The position numbers were made by a program, and so were the translations under genes. The notes beneath the pieces were generated by a model. That model worked only from the letters and a program-made list of their open reading frames with translations. It had not been told where the DNA came from and did not search any database. From assembly GCA_023079485.1 (NCBI GenBank), contig CM041097.1, positions 13,301,561-13,365,560 on the forward strand: a stretch of 64,000 bases of DNA, given 5' to 3'. Source of the stretch: Archilochus colubris. Lineage: Eukaryota > Chordata > Aves > Apodiformes > Trochilidae. Shown one piece after another: positions 50,553-63,500 of this stretch. The stretch's first letter is position 1. Each line of letters opens with the position of its first letter.

Positions 50553-52230
50553 TACTTTTGGTGTCTTTTCCAAGTTGCCAGGCTACCTTCACAATATATC
50601 ATCACTATTGTTTACAAGTTCCCTTTGACCCCTGCATTATATTTAGTACAGAAATTGTAACTGTTTACTGTCTATATTGCATATGCAGTTACCAGGCACT
50701 TGGAACAATCCACCACTTGCAATTATTCTGCCACAACTGGGGGAATTATCTCTGTGAAGAGAAAATATTGAGCAGTGCCTCTATCTTTCAATATCACAGA
50801 ATGCAAATCATCATGTTACATTTGGTTGTTGATGAAGGGAAAAAGGACATAAGCTCATAAATGTGAGAAGTGTTACAGGAACATTACAGAGGGCATTTTG
50901 AAAAGAGCAGACTGAAAATACTCTGCTGAAGACTCATGTAAATATAATGCACTGGGAATGTTCTTTATAGATCTGATCTATTTTTGATTAGTTTCGTGGT
51001 ATTTTGTGAGGCATTACATTGTAGCGTCATGGTAATCAAGGACTGGAAGCATTATTACCTAGAGTCAGCAATAATGAGAACAGAACCTTTAATTTCAAAC
51101 TATAAGATAACGCATTGATTAATAACCATGGGATGATTAGTCAATCCAAGACCTTAATGCACAATGGGGAAATTCATCCATTATCTGTTCAATGTAATTC
51201 TTCTTTCAACTTGGTGACTTTAAAAACAACCAAGGAAAATTACTGTCCCTCAGTAAAGGCTTTTGAATTTCATATGCATTTAATTAGATAACTGCCAGCC
51301 CAAGGACAGGAACCATGACAAATAGTTGTTCTTTTCAAATTAGAAGAATAGACTGTTCAATGAGCAATATTGATGTTCTCTTGAACTGAGTTATACAAGA
51401 CTGCTGCTACTACTTCCTTTAATTTATCTAACCTTTTAAAAAATTTAATGAGTTTTCATAATGCAGTTTTAGTTACATATGCTAGTTGGTCATTTAAAAA
51501 ATGCTGCTAACGGGAACAGTACCTGTATGGACATAAATATATACTCCACTACAATTTGCTGGAATTAGGTATGATAGTACAATTTACATGGGAAAAAGAG
51601 CCTTAGAAATTAAGAGGCCATCTTTATGTTAGTAGAAAAACAACAGTTAATCCTGTTTAATCTGTTTAATTGCTTCAATAGACATAATAATAAAGATTAG
51701 CTGGCTGTGAAATACTAACTATAAAACAAAGGAGAATTTTATTTCCATTTCTGGCCCTGAGATGATGTTTTCAGCTTTTGCAGGATGAGGGTAGAAACAA
51801 GGAAAGGTTGTCAGGTTTTGTTGTTGCTTGGTTTTCAGTTTGATTTGGGTTTTGTGGTACTTTTTATCTCTTAAAAACCTTGCAGTAACAGTTCATCTAT
51901 CTCCTTCCCTGCAATATATACACATAAACTAGAAACTGCCTAGCAGATGACAGATTATTTACCAAAAGGAGGATCCCCCCCTCCTTTTGCTCAGGGGATT
52001 AAGATTTGACCATCCTGAGTTTGGTATGACAGGAGCACTCTAGATGTAAATGACCAATGACAAAACTAAAGAGCAAAAGCTCCTGAAGAGCTTCCCAAGC
52101 TTTTTAAAGGCAAGTTACAATGAAGTTGTGATGCCAGGCTTGTCCAGATATGCCAGGCACAGCAGACAAACAGGTTAAAGAAAAGATTCAGATTATAACC
52201 CAGCCAAGCACAGCCCCTCCCTTCCCTTCT
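50553..52230. other. Gene-free stretch with TAAT-rich block and a hairpin
   Basis: No coding signs. The part at about 50,960-51,480 is rich in TAAT/ATTA and contains ATGCATTTAATTAGATA at 51275-51291, an octamer/homeobox-like composite. A strong small hairpin lies at 51963-51989. A weak T/G tract lies at 51818-51860. Confidence 0.45.
51963..51989. repeat. Perfect 10-bp inverted repeat
   Basis: CAAAAGGAGG and CCTCCTTTTG flank a 7-base loop ATCCCCC. The stem has no mismatch. Confidence 0.8.
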
Positions 52231-52291
52231 CCCCCCAAAAAACCACCTCAAAAAACAACCAACCAAAATGAAACCAAGAAAAAACCCAAAC
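52231..52291 (+). repeat. A/C-rich tract
   Basis: C run then AAAAAACCACC, AACCAACC and AAACCC units. Confidence 0.85.
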
Positions 52292-53907
52292 AACTCTTCA
52301 ATATTCAACTAAATACATAGACACATCCTGAAATTAAAAAAAAAAATATGGAAAAGTTAGAGACTTTGAACAAACACCCAACCTAGTGGTTTTAGTAGCT
52401 GATTTCTAGCAGCTACTGCTAATGCTACTAAGAAGAAAAGCATTTCCATCTGTCATCTGCACAGGACCTCCCAGCTTGAGCACCTAAGGGGCTACATGAC
52501 AGCATCTACACTCAGGGCACTGCAAAGCTGGCACATGCCACATTCTTGGTGTCTGCTTGCAGCAGTCACTCAAAAGGAGATCACAAGAGCTATCTCAGCC
52601 CGCAGTGCCTCCCTGAACTGCCTCTTCCCAAGAGTTCCCACTGCAGCGACATGATTCCAGCTTCACTCTTGCCATGGACTAAATCTCTTTCATGATTAGA
52701 AAAACCAAAAGGCCATGGCCATGTTACCTGTTGCTGTCTACCTTTACAAACCTTGCACCCAGCCTGGGGCCATAAGTGCTGTGGGCTTCCAAGGGGAATA
52801 CTGACTGTTCCCAGATGTTAATTTGGCCTCAGGCTTCCCTAGATTTCTGGTCACAGATCTTTATGCTCACAGGGAGCTTAATTTCATTCAGTAATCACCT
52901 ATCAGACATGTTTGCCTCAAAGGAAACTTTTCATACCTCAAATGCCAGGTCTGAAATAAGTTATTCCTGAACAGGTTAAACTCACAATACATTTTACTCG
53001 ATGAGTAAAACACTGTGCTCTCTAAACATGACATACCAAAGCCCGGTGATAAAATATTTCCCAATCCTTATACCATTTTGATAATTCACTGTTTTACACA
53101 CAATCAAGATGTACAGGTTTCAGAGGGATTCTGAGCACATCGCTCAGAATGACAGAGCAAGTATTCCAGACAATTGGCTCCCTGAGGGTCAAGACAGTGA
53201 TGCTCAATCAGGATTCAAACGGGTCATAAACCCTTCATGGATCTCGCTCAAGTGGGTGGTGATGTCTCCCTGGGGCAGCTCATCATTTTCTGCTGCAGTC
53301 AAGCACTTGTCATTACAGACAAACTCCCCGTCAGTCTTAGGCACTCATTTAATCGAGTCTTAGTGAGAACGGGAAATATTATCAGTGCCACAAAAACCCT
53401 AAAGAGACAAATATATTAATCATAACTGCTGTGATGGTAATTTAAGACACTCTCAAAACTCTGCAGGGGGTCCTTACACTATGACTGCTTTTTAATGTAG
53501 GCTCAGATTTTCAGACCTGGGTGCTGAAGCCAGGCACTGCCATTTGGGTTTAAGCTTCTCAAGACAAGTGATCTGGTTCTGAGAAGAAAGGGGTGCCAGA
53601 GGACCCAGCTGCTGAGCAAGGGAACTCAGAGTGAGGCAGAGCACCCCTGAATGTTCAGGTCTTTCATTACAAACCAGGCCAGGCATCAAGGCCCTAATTT
53701 TAAGCACACGAAAAGGAAACTGGTCTTCATACAACTAGAAATGTTCAGAATAACTCAAAGCATTTGCTTTTGCAACAGTTCAGATAACCTGGCATATAAC
53801 CAAGGCAGCTATAATAAGCTTCAAGCTTGAAATAAAAACCTAACACAATCCTGGCAGCTTGGGACACAATGTTTTTATTGTGTTTTCATATCTAATTATG
53901 CTGCTAT
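52292..53907. other. Gene-free stretch
   Basis: Moderately GC-richer around 52,450-52,800 and 53,110-53,700, with short frames on both strands and no recognisable domain. An A11 run lies at 52336-52346. An old decayed repeat is possible but none is recognised. Confidence 0.5.
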
Positions 53908-53943
53908 GGAGAGAGAGAAAAAAAAAAAAAAAAAAAAAAAAAA
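53908..53943 (+). repeat. (GA)n followed by poly(A), 26 bases
   Basis: GGAGAGAGAG runs into A26. Could be an old retroposon tail, with no body recognised. Confidence 0.9.
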
Positions 53944-54366
53944 GGAAAACACTGTTTTGCACTAGAACAGGATTATGATAATCTACATTAGGTTTGATGG
54001 GCTTTATAAAACCTTCCACACACAGCTTAGTGGAGGCAAAGGAAGGGGATATGCTCCATTTCCCTACGCCACCCTACAAACACACAATTCCACACTTGTA
54101 AAGTCTCAAATTTAATCTAGCTCAGAACCTCTGACCTGCTTTAAAAAGCAAGTTTTATGTTCAGATCATGTTTTAGAGTAAAGCTGAACACATGATAATT
54201 TATTTCTGGGGTTGCTGCAGCATGCAGAATGAGCTCCTCACTCATTTAGCTGCACACACACCAGTGCAAACTTGAGAGTGGATTTTCTTATTTTTTTTCC
54301 CCAGCAAAGGAGTTAGCTACTACAAGACTGATGTCATGTTCCCATGAGGACTAAAAACTCCAGTGA

Positions 54367-54373
54367 TATAAAT
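54367..54373 (+). promoter_or_regulatory. TATA-like element before the 54.4 kb ORF
   Basis: TATAAAT lies 53 bases before the ATG at 54426, a spacing that would allow a start near 54,397 and a short leader. Such matches are frequent in AT-rich DNA. Confidence 0.15.
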
Positions 54374-54425
54374 CAGGCATTGCTCTTCTACAGCCTAAAT
54401 AACTAGCAGAAAAAGAAAAAAAGCA

Positions 54426-54914
54426 ATGGGGTTTCCAGCCTTGCCTTTCCAGTTGGTTCTGCTCCTTACAGGAGCTGTATCTCTGTTTTCACTTGCGACC
54501 ACTTTATCTCACTATCTGCTGATTTCTCTTGGCTTCCTAGGGAATTTCAGTGCCAACACATCCAGGGACACACTGGTGCAAACCAATAAACAAGTCAGGC
54601 TCTGCCTTGGCACCTTGTCTCTAGCAGGCCCAGTTAATCTACACAGCCCCAAATCTTTTGAAATTGCCAAGGTTCCAGCAATCCATCCGTTGTCTCCAGG
54701 TGTGTTACCCACAGGAAAACTACCACATAATTCCTGCCTGGCCTCCTTGTGGGACAGCTGGCACTCCCCTGAGCCTCAAACTCCTTACAAATCAGAGCTG
54801 TGTTTAGCACCCATCAGTTCCTTTCACACTGACACTCACATACACACAGGTGCCTCAGAGGCCTCAATCTTTTACCTGGCTGAAAAGAGGCAAGTTATTC
54901 AAGTTCCAAACTAA
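54426..54914 (+). CDS. Speculative intronless 162-residue ORF, possible secreted or membrane protein
   Basis: The ATG sits in a favourable context (G at -3 and G at +4). Residues 9-41 form a long hydrophobic stretch (QLVLLLTGAVSLFSL and on) that could act as signal peptide or anchor, followed by two potential N-glycosylation sites, N40-F-S and N44-T-S. The remainder is Ser/Pro/His-rich, low in obvious structure, and shows no known domain. A TATA-like element (54367-54373) and AATAAA (54961-54966) bracket it, so a compact transcription unit can be drawn. Against this, the patch is GC-richer than its surroundings, which alone lengthens open frames, and nothing in the peptide matches a family I know. 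Confidence 0.15.
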   Translation: MGFPALPFQLVLLLTGAVSLFSLATTLSHYLLISLGFLGNFSANTSRDTLVQTNKQVRLCLGTLSLAGPVNLHSPKSFEIAKVPAIHPLSPGVLPTGKLPHNSCLASLWDSWHSPEPQTPYKSELCLAPISSFHTDTHIHTGASEASIFYLAEKRQVIQVPN

Positions 54915-57900
54915 ATTTCCTTTGTAATGGCCATTGATCAGAAAATCCAGGAATATATAAAATAAATTTCTGCATAGGAGGCAGACAAAAATATTATTTG
55001 CTGTAAAACTGGTTTAAGTTGAAAATCTTGTTACTGTATTCCAAAATATTAAAGCATAAATCAAACTACTACTTATAAAAAAAATGTAAAGCTGTATTTC
55101 AATAACAGAGTTTTACAAGCTACTTGTACTCAGTTTTCAACACTACAATCAGCAGCACAGTAAAGAGAAATGAGGCTCACGTGGCAACTGCTGTTGTTGC
55201 ATAAGCTTCTTGACCCTAAACTTCTTGACAGTTTTGCTCAATGACCTTGGATCTGATCAATAGCCATAATAAAACAGGCCTGAAAATCAATCTATTTGCG
55301 TTTTCAATCCTCCATATTTTACAAAAAAGAAAGAAATTCTTGCATGTGAAACAAAAATAAATAAAAAAAAGACAACCCCAAAGCAATCTGAAACCTTTTT
55401 ACAATACTCAAGACAGATTAGTGTAAGCAGACTCAGTGACCTTACTTAATAATAGATAATAATGTTATATACCTAGTGACCAAACCAGAAAGCTCTGAAA
55501 ATAATATTCAGCAAATCATACACAACTGAAAAAATAATAAGCACTGAAAAGAACTGCAATATTGGTTATTAAAGCCTTGTCCAGCAAAGCACACAAGTTT
55601 TTCATTGTATTAACTGTTCCCAAATTCTGGATTTACCTACACTGTATTTGTGTAACCTGATGAGCATGGGCTCATCCTTAAAACTCTGGCCAATTTCTAG
55701 AAGTTTTGCAGGTGGAAACTACAGACAGAACATGTAGTATTAGGGATTACAATAATTTTTAAATGAGAAAATATTTCTCTACCCACTTTTTCTTTTCCTG
55801 ATGGCTATTGTTTTAACACTGGGGCTTGATTTCCCATCTTTGGAACTATCAGTGTCCTGAAAATAAAGGAACAAAATGTTTGCCTGAGATCTTACTAAAA
55901 TACTAAGAATGAACATGCACTTCACTGTGTCACCAGAGAGTATTTAGTAAACTTAAAATTGAACAGAAAAGTAGCACATTAAGCTTACAAGTTTCTTTTT
56001 ATAAACAAGTTACATTTCTCTTGGCTAATAACAATATTTTGGATTGGTCCATGCAGAGCAGGATATTGCTGTGTTGCAAAAACACAAGAAAAAAAAAGAT
56101 TTAAAAACATGAACCCTAATATAACTACAGGAACAAAGCAGCTGTTCAAACCCATGCATTTATTTAAACGTGAAGTCTGTGAGCTCGGCATCTCTGGTGC
56201 AAATCACACTGGTTTAAAACACTTTATTTTGTTTGGCATCAGCTGTTTCAGGCTCTTTTTCGGAGTTCACTGCAAGGGTTTTGTGCTGTAGGAGGGCTTA
56301 CCACAGTGCTTACCAAATTTAGGTGGTAACACCAATTCATCCCCATTTCCAATGAGTGGAGATGAGAATTAGTGACAAGCACAAGAGCAGCATCTACCTT
56401 TCTGCACTCTTTCTGTCAGAACATTTGAGAGGTTCATCATGACCTGGCATCTAGCAATCAGGACTACACTCTAACAAAAATGGCACGGACACTAAAAAAT
56501 GTCATGAAAAGGCAAAAGAAAATTAACAAAAACAGCACGAGGGGTGACCATTCATTGCTGACAAGTGCTGCTTAAACAGACCAGAATTCACCCTGATGAA
56601 TCTTCTGTCCCTTTAAAGCCATAGCTGTTTGTGTCCGTAGCATTTCTGAGGATGAACAAGACATGATGAAAAAGAAATCTAATGTAAAATTGGCAATTAG
56701 CTCAAGAGTCAGACTGACTTAGAAAATTGTCAAGTAATGGAGAAAGGGGAGAGGGAGAAGAGACAGTTACATTTGCCTTTTACTATTAAATTTCAATATT
56801 AAAGCCAACATGGCAACTGAATGCCAAATATTTTTTTTTAGTAATGCAGAATATTATTGATCTTTATAAAGAAAGACTAAATTAAAAATACAATCACTAT
56901 GAACTGGACTTTCTGAATACACATTTTGAATGAGTACATTTGCCTTCAGTATTAAGGATGTATTCAAGAGTTCTTCCATTTTGTACCACAAACACACATT
57001 TTCCTTTCTGGCTACACTGTGGGGAACTGAGGATAGCTGACAATCTCATCACTTGCAAGTTCTGTTTTCTGACATTATTTTTGCTGCCTGTAGGAAACTA
57101 ACAGTAGCTAGTCAATGCAGCTTTCTTCGCTGAACCCTTTCTAGGAGTGCATGGAAAGTTCTACTAATGTCAGGAAAGGTGAACTTTGAATAGGATTTTT
57201 CTTAAGGCAGCTAACTAAACCAGAACAATAAAATATGCTGGAGCACGTCCATGAAAATCCTGAATTTTTCTATTTGAACTGAATATACCGTACTCTTCTT
57301 TGGTATGAAATATTCATGGCAAAAATGCAACCTCTTTAGTATAGGGGTTAAGCTTTTAAATACTAGGAAGAGCTTTAAAATGTCATGGCCATGCAAAAGA
57401 AGCAATATAAACATGAGTTTTCATAAGTCAAATCTTTGGATTTTCTGGTCCTAACAGATTATATTCAGTATCATTTACACATTAAGGGTTAAGCTTAGGG
57501 TGAATTCTATAGATCTTTCTGAGTACAGAATTAGTATGCTACTACTTTCTGTATTATGACACCTCTCCTTCCACAAAATCTTTACTTTCCTGTAGGAAAT
57601 ACACCTGGGAATGGCCAAGGAGAAGGCATTAGACCCAGTACACATGGAACTTTACTTGCCAGCTTCCTTTCCTGAAATAAAATCATCTGTAACTGTGAAG
57701 AGTTTCAATTTAGGATGGAGTCACTCACATTCTAGTTCATAACATTAAAAGGAGATGGTTCAAACTCAGAAATAGAAACATTTCCTTTGGGATCTCACAA
57801 AATCCCCTTTGGGAGATATAGGAACTACCTGTAACTTGATCAGTCACTGCTCTGATCATTTTGCATTCACACTTTACCCTCTCTTTAGCCTTCCTCCCAT

Positions 57901-59923
57901 TGCTAGAAGTCCACAGGGGACAGAATTATGTGTTAGTGAGTTGTCCACTAACGTATAATAAAAAAAGATAAAACCTTCTTTTTCCCAATCTGATCCCTAC
58001 CTCTAGCAGCAAGAAGAGAAAATGATCAACTGCCCAGTTACTGCAGATGGAAATAATGGAAATACAGCAAGTAGCCAGACCCTCAGAAGTGAGACTGGGT
58101 GTACATACAAAGACTTCACTGATCTCTCCCTCCTTACTTGCCTACAAGACCTGAAAAGGTATAGTAGAACAAAGAGAAATCCAGCTTTTGTAATCAAGCT
58201 GCTTTGCACTTCAAATTAATATTTTCACATTCTCTGTAATTTAGGGAAGTTCAAATCAGCACGTCTTACCAAGATGACTTTGTTATGCATAATTTTAATT
58301 CTTGCAATTTGTCACTTGCTTTCCAGGCAATAAAGTCACATTGTTTCTAAATAGGGATCATAGTGACTTCCTCACTTTATGCATCCTGCAAATTGCTTTG
58401 TTTCACTCAGCCATACTCTGGGATGTTTTCAATTACAGTCACATTTTATAAAGTTGACATTCTTAAGAGTATTATATGCTAATATATTAATTCAAGGAAT
58501 GTCAGATGAAGTGTGTAGACTTATCATAGAATATATTCTGACAGACCTGACAAAAAACATGAAAAATGTCTGCTTTCTATCATAATGATTATTTTTCAGA
58601 TAACACCAGCTGTGCAACTATTAAACCAAGTGACTGTTTTTCCACATAACACCAAGTACCAGCATTCAATCATGAAAGAAATATAAATCTCCATGGGCTT
58701 TTTCCACATGCTTTAAATCAGCAACAATCTGTGCATTTGTATCAGCACTAAAAACATGGTAAAAAGTGGGAATGTCCTCCAGCTGGAAACTCTTTGGCAT
58801 CTCTATTGATAGGGACTATGAACAGGGTATGAAGTGAAATGTTTAAAGGGATATAGTGCAGTTTTAGTCTAAATTCAAAGTTAAATATGACACAAAAAAG
58901 GGATTTCATTAACCAAATACCTTGAGAAAGTCCAAGAATTATTGAATTTTTTGCTTCGTACTTCCCATTATTTTAAATTGAAAGCCTTGGATTCCTTATG
59001 TTAAACCTGTAAAATTGTAAAACCAAATGCACAACAAAAGGTGTCATTCCCCTTATGAAACTCAGATTGTTTTAAAGGGGTCTTTAGTAATACAAGATTC
59101 TCTTTACAAGCTGCATGTTCAAGAACAGCTCTTCCTGACAATTACTGGATTGGATAATACAACCCTACATCAGATGCTTTCTGCCACTTTCCATTCTACT
59201 CTGCAGAGTTATGCTTACTAAACACCTTTAATTCTCTTTTATGTTCATTTCAGCCTCAGAATCACATCATCACTATATCTCAGATCCTGAGAAGATAAAA
59301 GAAAACAGTTATTTTTCTGGGTACGTTATTTGTGTGTGTGTGGTGAGCTATGAATTCTCTTGGGCAAACAGCCTTTTGAAATTATGACATTTTTAACTAG
59401 TCTGTGACCTCATAATATTATAAACAGAATGGCTTAAAAATGTAATATTTACATTAAAATACCTGCTTTAGACTACGACACCGATCCTGGACTGAAAATG
59501 TGTATAAAATGCTCTATGAAGCAATGTTTGTGGGTTATAATACAGGGGAAATAGCATACCTCAGGTTTTGCTTGGTAAGTGTTGGGTGTGTAACTCCAGC
59601 TTGTGACTAATCTGGCCCATAAAAGGTCTGATCACATTGAGCAATAAACAGTTGCTTGAGGCCAGCAGGAATTAAGCAAAAAAGCAAACTAATGTCAAGG
59701 CAAAGAATGAAAGATGAGCAAAATCCTTCCCTGGAGTTTCTGCTGGCTCTCTCCCAGACCTGCCACATTCTGTTGCACTTCTCTCGCTTATGACTATGAA
59801 TAAAAAAGCAAAATCTTTTGCAAAAGTCTTTTAAACCTAGCTGGGCTGAGCTGGCAGTTTGCCACAGACATCGCTTCCTCTTAGTATTTCACAGAAATAC
59901 TGTATTAGAACAAAACAGAAATT
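54915..59923. other. Gene-free stretch
   Basis: AT-rich unique sequence. AATAAA at 54961-54966 could serve the ORF just upstream. An A/C-rich patch lies near 55,350-55,385. No other feature supported. Confidence 0.6.
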
Positions 59924-59947
59924 AAAAAAAAAAAAAATAAAGGAAAA
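59924..59947 (+). repeat. Poly(A) run, 14 bases plus A-rich tail
   Basis: A14 followed by TAAAGGAAAAAAA. Simple low-complexity sequence. Confidence 0.8.
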
Positions 59948-60524
59948 AAACTCCACAATTCATCTTTTCCCCAATCCCAGCTCAGGAAGCTACAGGGGAA
60001 AAATATCCCAGAAAAGTAAATAGCCCAATTACAGGCAAGTCACCTCACTGGAAAAACACAGAATCTAACACCCTATGAAATTTGTAAAAGTTTTTAGAAG
60101 TTTTAAAGAAAATGCTTTATTGGGTCACAGTGTTTAGAGAGAAAATTGAGTAAAGATGTGTTTAAACCCACTGGGTACCATTGTCTTTATCCTTTGGTGG
60201 GAAAGAACAGAATGCATGTGACCTGCCTGCACACAAGACACAAAATTCCAAGCACTGCAAGGTCTCCCTGCATCCTCTAACTCCCCAGACTCCTTCAGCA
60301 TACACATCACATTTATGTCTCTTCTCTTGAGGTGCAGCTGTCTTGCAAGCAGTTGGTTTCTAACAGCTTTGTGCTCCATTCAATGTTTAACTCTATTCAT
60401 GAACCTCAGCACACCAAACTCCCTTAACAACCCACATGGTACCTGCAATGCTCCTCACAACACTTTTCTGTCTTTACGGCTCACAGTAAGAGGAAAAATT
60501 TCTTGCAGAATAAAATCAAAACCG
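59948..60524. other. Gene-free stretch
   Basis: Unique sequence. A minus-strand frame at 60,134-60,379 has no splice or domain support. Confidence 0.6.
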
Positions 60525-60568
60525 AAAAAAAAAAAACAAACAAGACCCAAGAAAACGATAACAAAAAA
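60525..60568 (+). repeat. A/C-rich tract
   Basis: A12 then CAAACAAG and AAAAAAG units; T/G-rich on the minus strand. Confidence 0.8.
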
Positions 60569-63500
60569 GAATATCTGAACCCAAGACAGGAATAGATGAT
60601 CCTCTGCTTCGTAACAGCTGCAAATCACATGAAGAGCTTCCAAACAGATGTGCCCAGAAAGGCCACTAGATCTTTATTTCTATCCACTGGTAACTTTCCC
60701 AAGAAGGTCAAGACGCTCTATCTTCTCATCTCTTTATTATTCATTATTGCTCTTTATCAAATTGTTACTCTACTCGGAATGTCCAATAGGCATTTCAGTG
60801 TGGTTAGTGGATCTTTTTCTCATTAAAAAAATAGGCAGAGCTGTGCACTGCCAGTTACAGCAAGCATAATCTAAACAGATGGGTTATGCTCCTTGGGGTG
60901 ATTTTTCATGCAAATATTTTAATTCCAGTTCAAGCATGATTTCCCTTGTTTCAAAATATTTTTGGTTTTGGCTTACTAGACTTAGAAACGTTACTCTTAA
61001 ACAGTTGTGGTTCCACAAACACAACATAATGCTGAGTTACTTGCTTGTTCATCAGTGAATCTGTTAAGAAACATATTGCGATATAAAGCTACAAAATGGA
61101 GTAAGTCTACTTGGAAGTGTCAATGGGAGAAATGCTGGGAATCTTTAGCTGCTTCTGGCCAGGAAAATAGGATGAAGGGAGTCCCTATTAGACTAAAGCT
61201 GACCTGCTAATTGTTATCTTTCCAACCTGTCAGGTCTTGTCAAAAGCAGAGCTAGAGGGAATAGGTTTTGTGAGTTTGCTGAGCAATGTTTGAGTCACTG
61301 CCACACACTGTACCTCCAGATAAACCATAACTAATAGTATTGCCTGCAAAAAGCATTTTCAAGGCTAAAGACACAAAACTGCCAAAGGCCTAACCCATGG
61401 TTTCTTTCACCAAACAGCTCAGTAGTCAGTAGTTTCTGCACAGAGTTAAACTCTGAAGACTGCCCATGGAGGTTTATTCTCTAAAAGCAGTTGGAAATTC
61501 AGTGGAAACAGTAACCAGAAACCAAGTATTTCTTGAGTCAAATTCAACCAAATCCTCCTTTGAATTCCCTTCATTTGCATGGAAACAAACAAACAAAAAA
61601 ATCACTATCTTTGGCAGAATAACTTTCCTTTGACTTAAGCAACGAAAGTCTTAAAGCTGCTCTTTATACTTGACCTAATCTGTTCATCCTCTAGATCTGC
61701 CTCTTCACGGCTTTTGTCCTTTTAGATCATAAGATTTGCAGAATAAGTACTCTCCTTCCAGGTGCTTAAATGTGATGAAGCTCAAATACTTGGTTTGGAC
61801 CATTAAACTTTATCATGATACAAATAACAACAAGCATTTTCATGGTTAGCTTTTTCATTTTGTAACTGGAATAAAGAGAGATGCAAAGAAAATATAGTTC
61901 AAGTCAGAAAAAATAAATGTAGTATGCTGTACAGTTTCTTAGTCCAAGGTGTGGAATGACATCAATCTACAGTACATAGTATAAGTGTGTGGGTGCACAC
62001 ACAGGCCCATCTGTCTGGTTCATATAGACACAGCTCCATTCCACCTTTAACAGCAATAATGGTCTTTTTGAGGCATAGAATTGCCATGGACATATTACAG
62101 AAAGAGATAGCTACAGCCTTTAGCTGTAGCAAGTGCTAAAGAAGAGCAAAACGTTTGTTGTTGCCAAGTAAACACAGCAGCAGTTGAGCACTCAGCAACC
62201 CAACCTACAGCCATGAAAGTCAGCGTTGCTGGTTTATCGAGTATTAAGTGATAGGGAGGCTGTTAGCCAGAACTTCTTTATCTGCTCTTATTCCAAATCC
62301 TGTCACATTATGTTTCAAATTTATCTAAACTACCATGACAAACAAGCAGACCGGCTCTCAGGTTTCAGCTGCACTTCAAGCAGCCTAATCCAGAGCACTG
62401 TTCTGTTTATTGCCAGGCACTAGATGAAGAGTCTGAGTGGCCAGGTCATCTGCCATTGCTCAAACCAGGCCAGGAACAGTGAAGCACAAGCAATCACTTA
62501 TTACATTTTTTTATCACATTTGGTATTCCACACTCCAGATTTTGATTACACAGAGAGAGCCCCAGTAGTTGGGGTGACCAATACTCTTCCTCTGGCCTTG
62601 GCATCTTTTTGCATAATTGTGTTGGGTTGTTGCCTCTTCCATTGGGTATCACCTGATCAGCTTTGTGGTGGCAGGAAATATCTGTGAGTGTATCACACAC
62701 AGAACCAGGTACAGTCAATAACAAAGAACCCCAACTAATGCAGCAAGTATATTCTGTCTAGAAGAAGACCACCATCAGGATAGTGTGCCTCAAGTACTGC
62801 TTGCCTTTTGGTCCTTTTTCTTCCAACAACGATTTCACACTTCAAGTCATATTCAGGTTAGCAGAGAAGCAAGCAGCAATATTTTTTTATTCAAAATCAG
62901 TTCTATACATGTGTATATATATAATCCTCTGAACATATATGTATTCGCTCCGCTGTATAAAGCCTAGTCAAAACAGTTTCAGATAATGAACAATCAATCA
63001 TGAATGGGAAGGGAAGACAGAAAAGGGTATTTTTTTTTTTTACTATCTTCTCATAAATTCCTTTGTCCAGGCTCAATACACTGAATGACTCTTCCTGTAA
63101 CAGAACTGGCAGAGTCGGATGTGGGTATTATGGGTTTTTCCTGCCAGCATGCCTAGCAGATTGGTCTAACAAAATGGTAATACCTCACTTCTTGTAATGG
63201 CGTTCTCCTTCACCATCTTCAGTTTACAAGAAAGAAAAAGGCCTACTTTTTCATCATCCTTTCAAAATAAATTTAATCATTTCTGTAATAAAGTAAACTG
63301 TTAAAACCACTTGCAATATTTCTGGAGTTTCAGACTGGGTTATGCTTAACTTTTCTGCAAAGAAATTATGTTATGAAGTGATTCAGTGCTCCATCCAGAC
63401 CTCAGCCCTCTTTAGAAAACTGGACCTGTCAACTGCAATAGATTTTTCAATGGAACAGTCAAAAACCACAAGTGATTTGCAACATTGCAGGACCCAGTAA

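Noticed and set aside
62109..62131. Small inverted repeat GCTACAG/CTGTAGC
   Set aside because: Stem of only 7-8 bp; common by chance in 64 kb.
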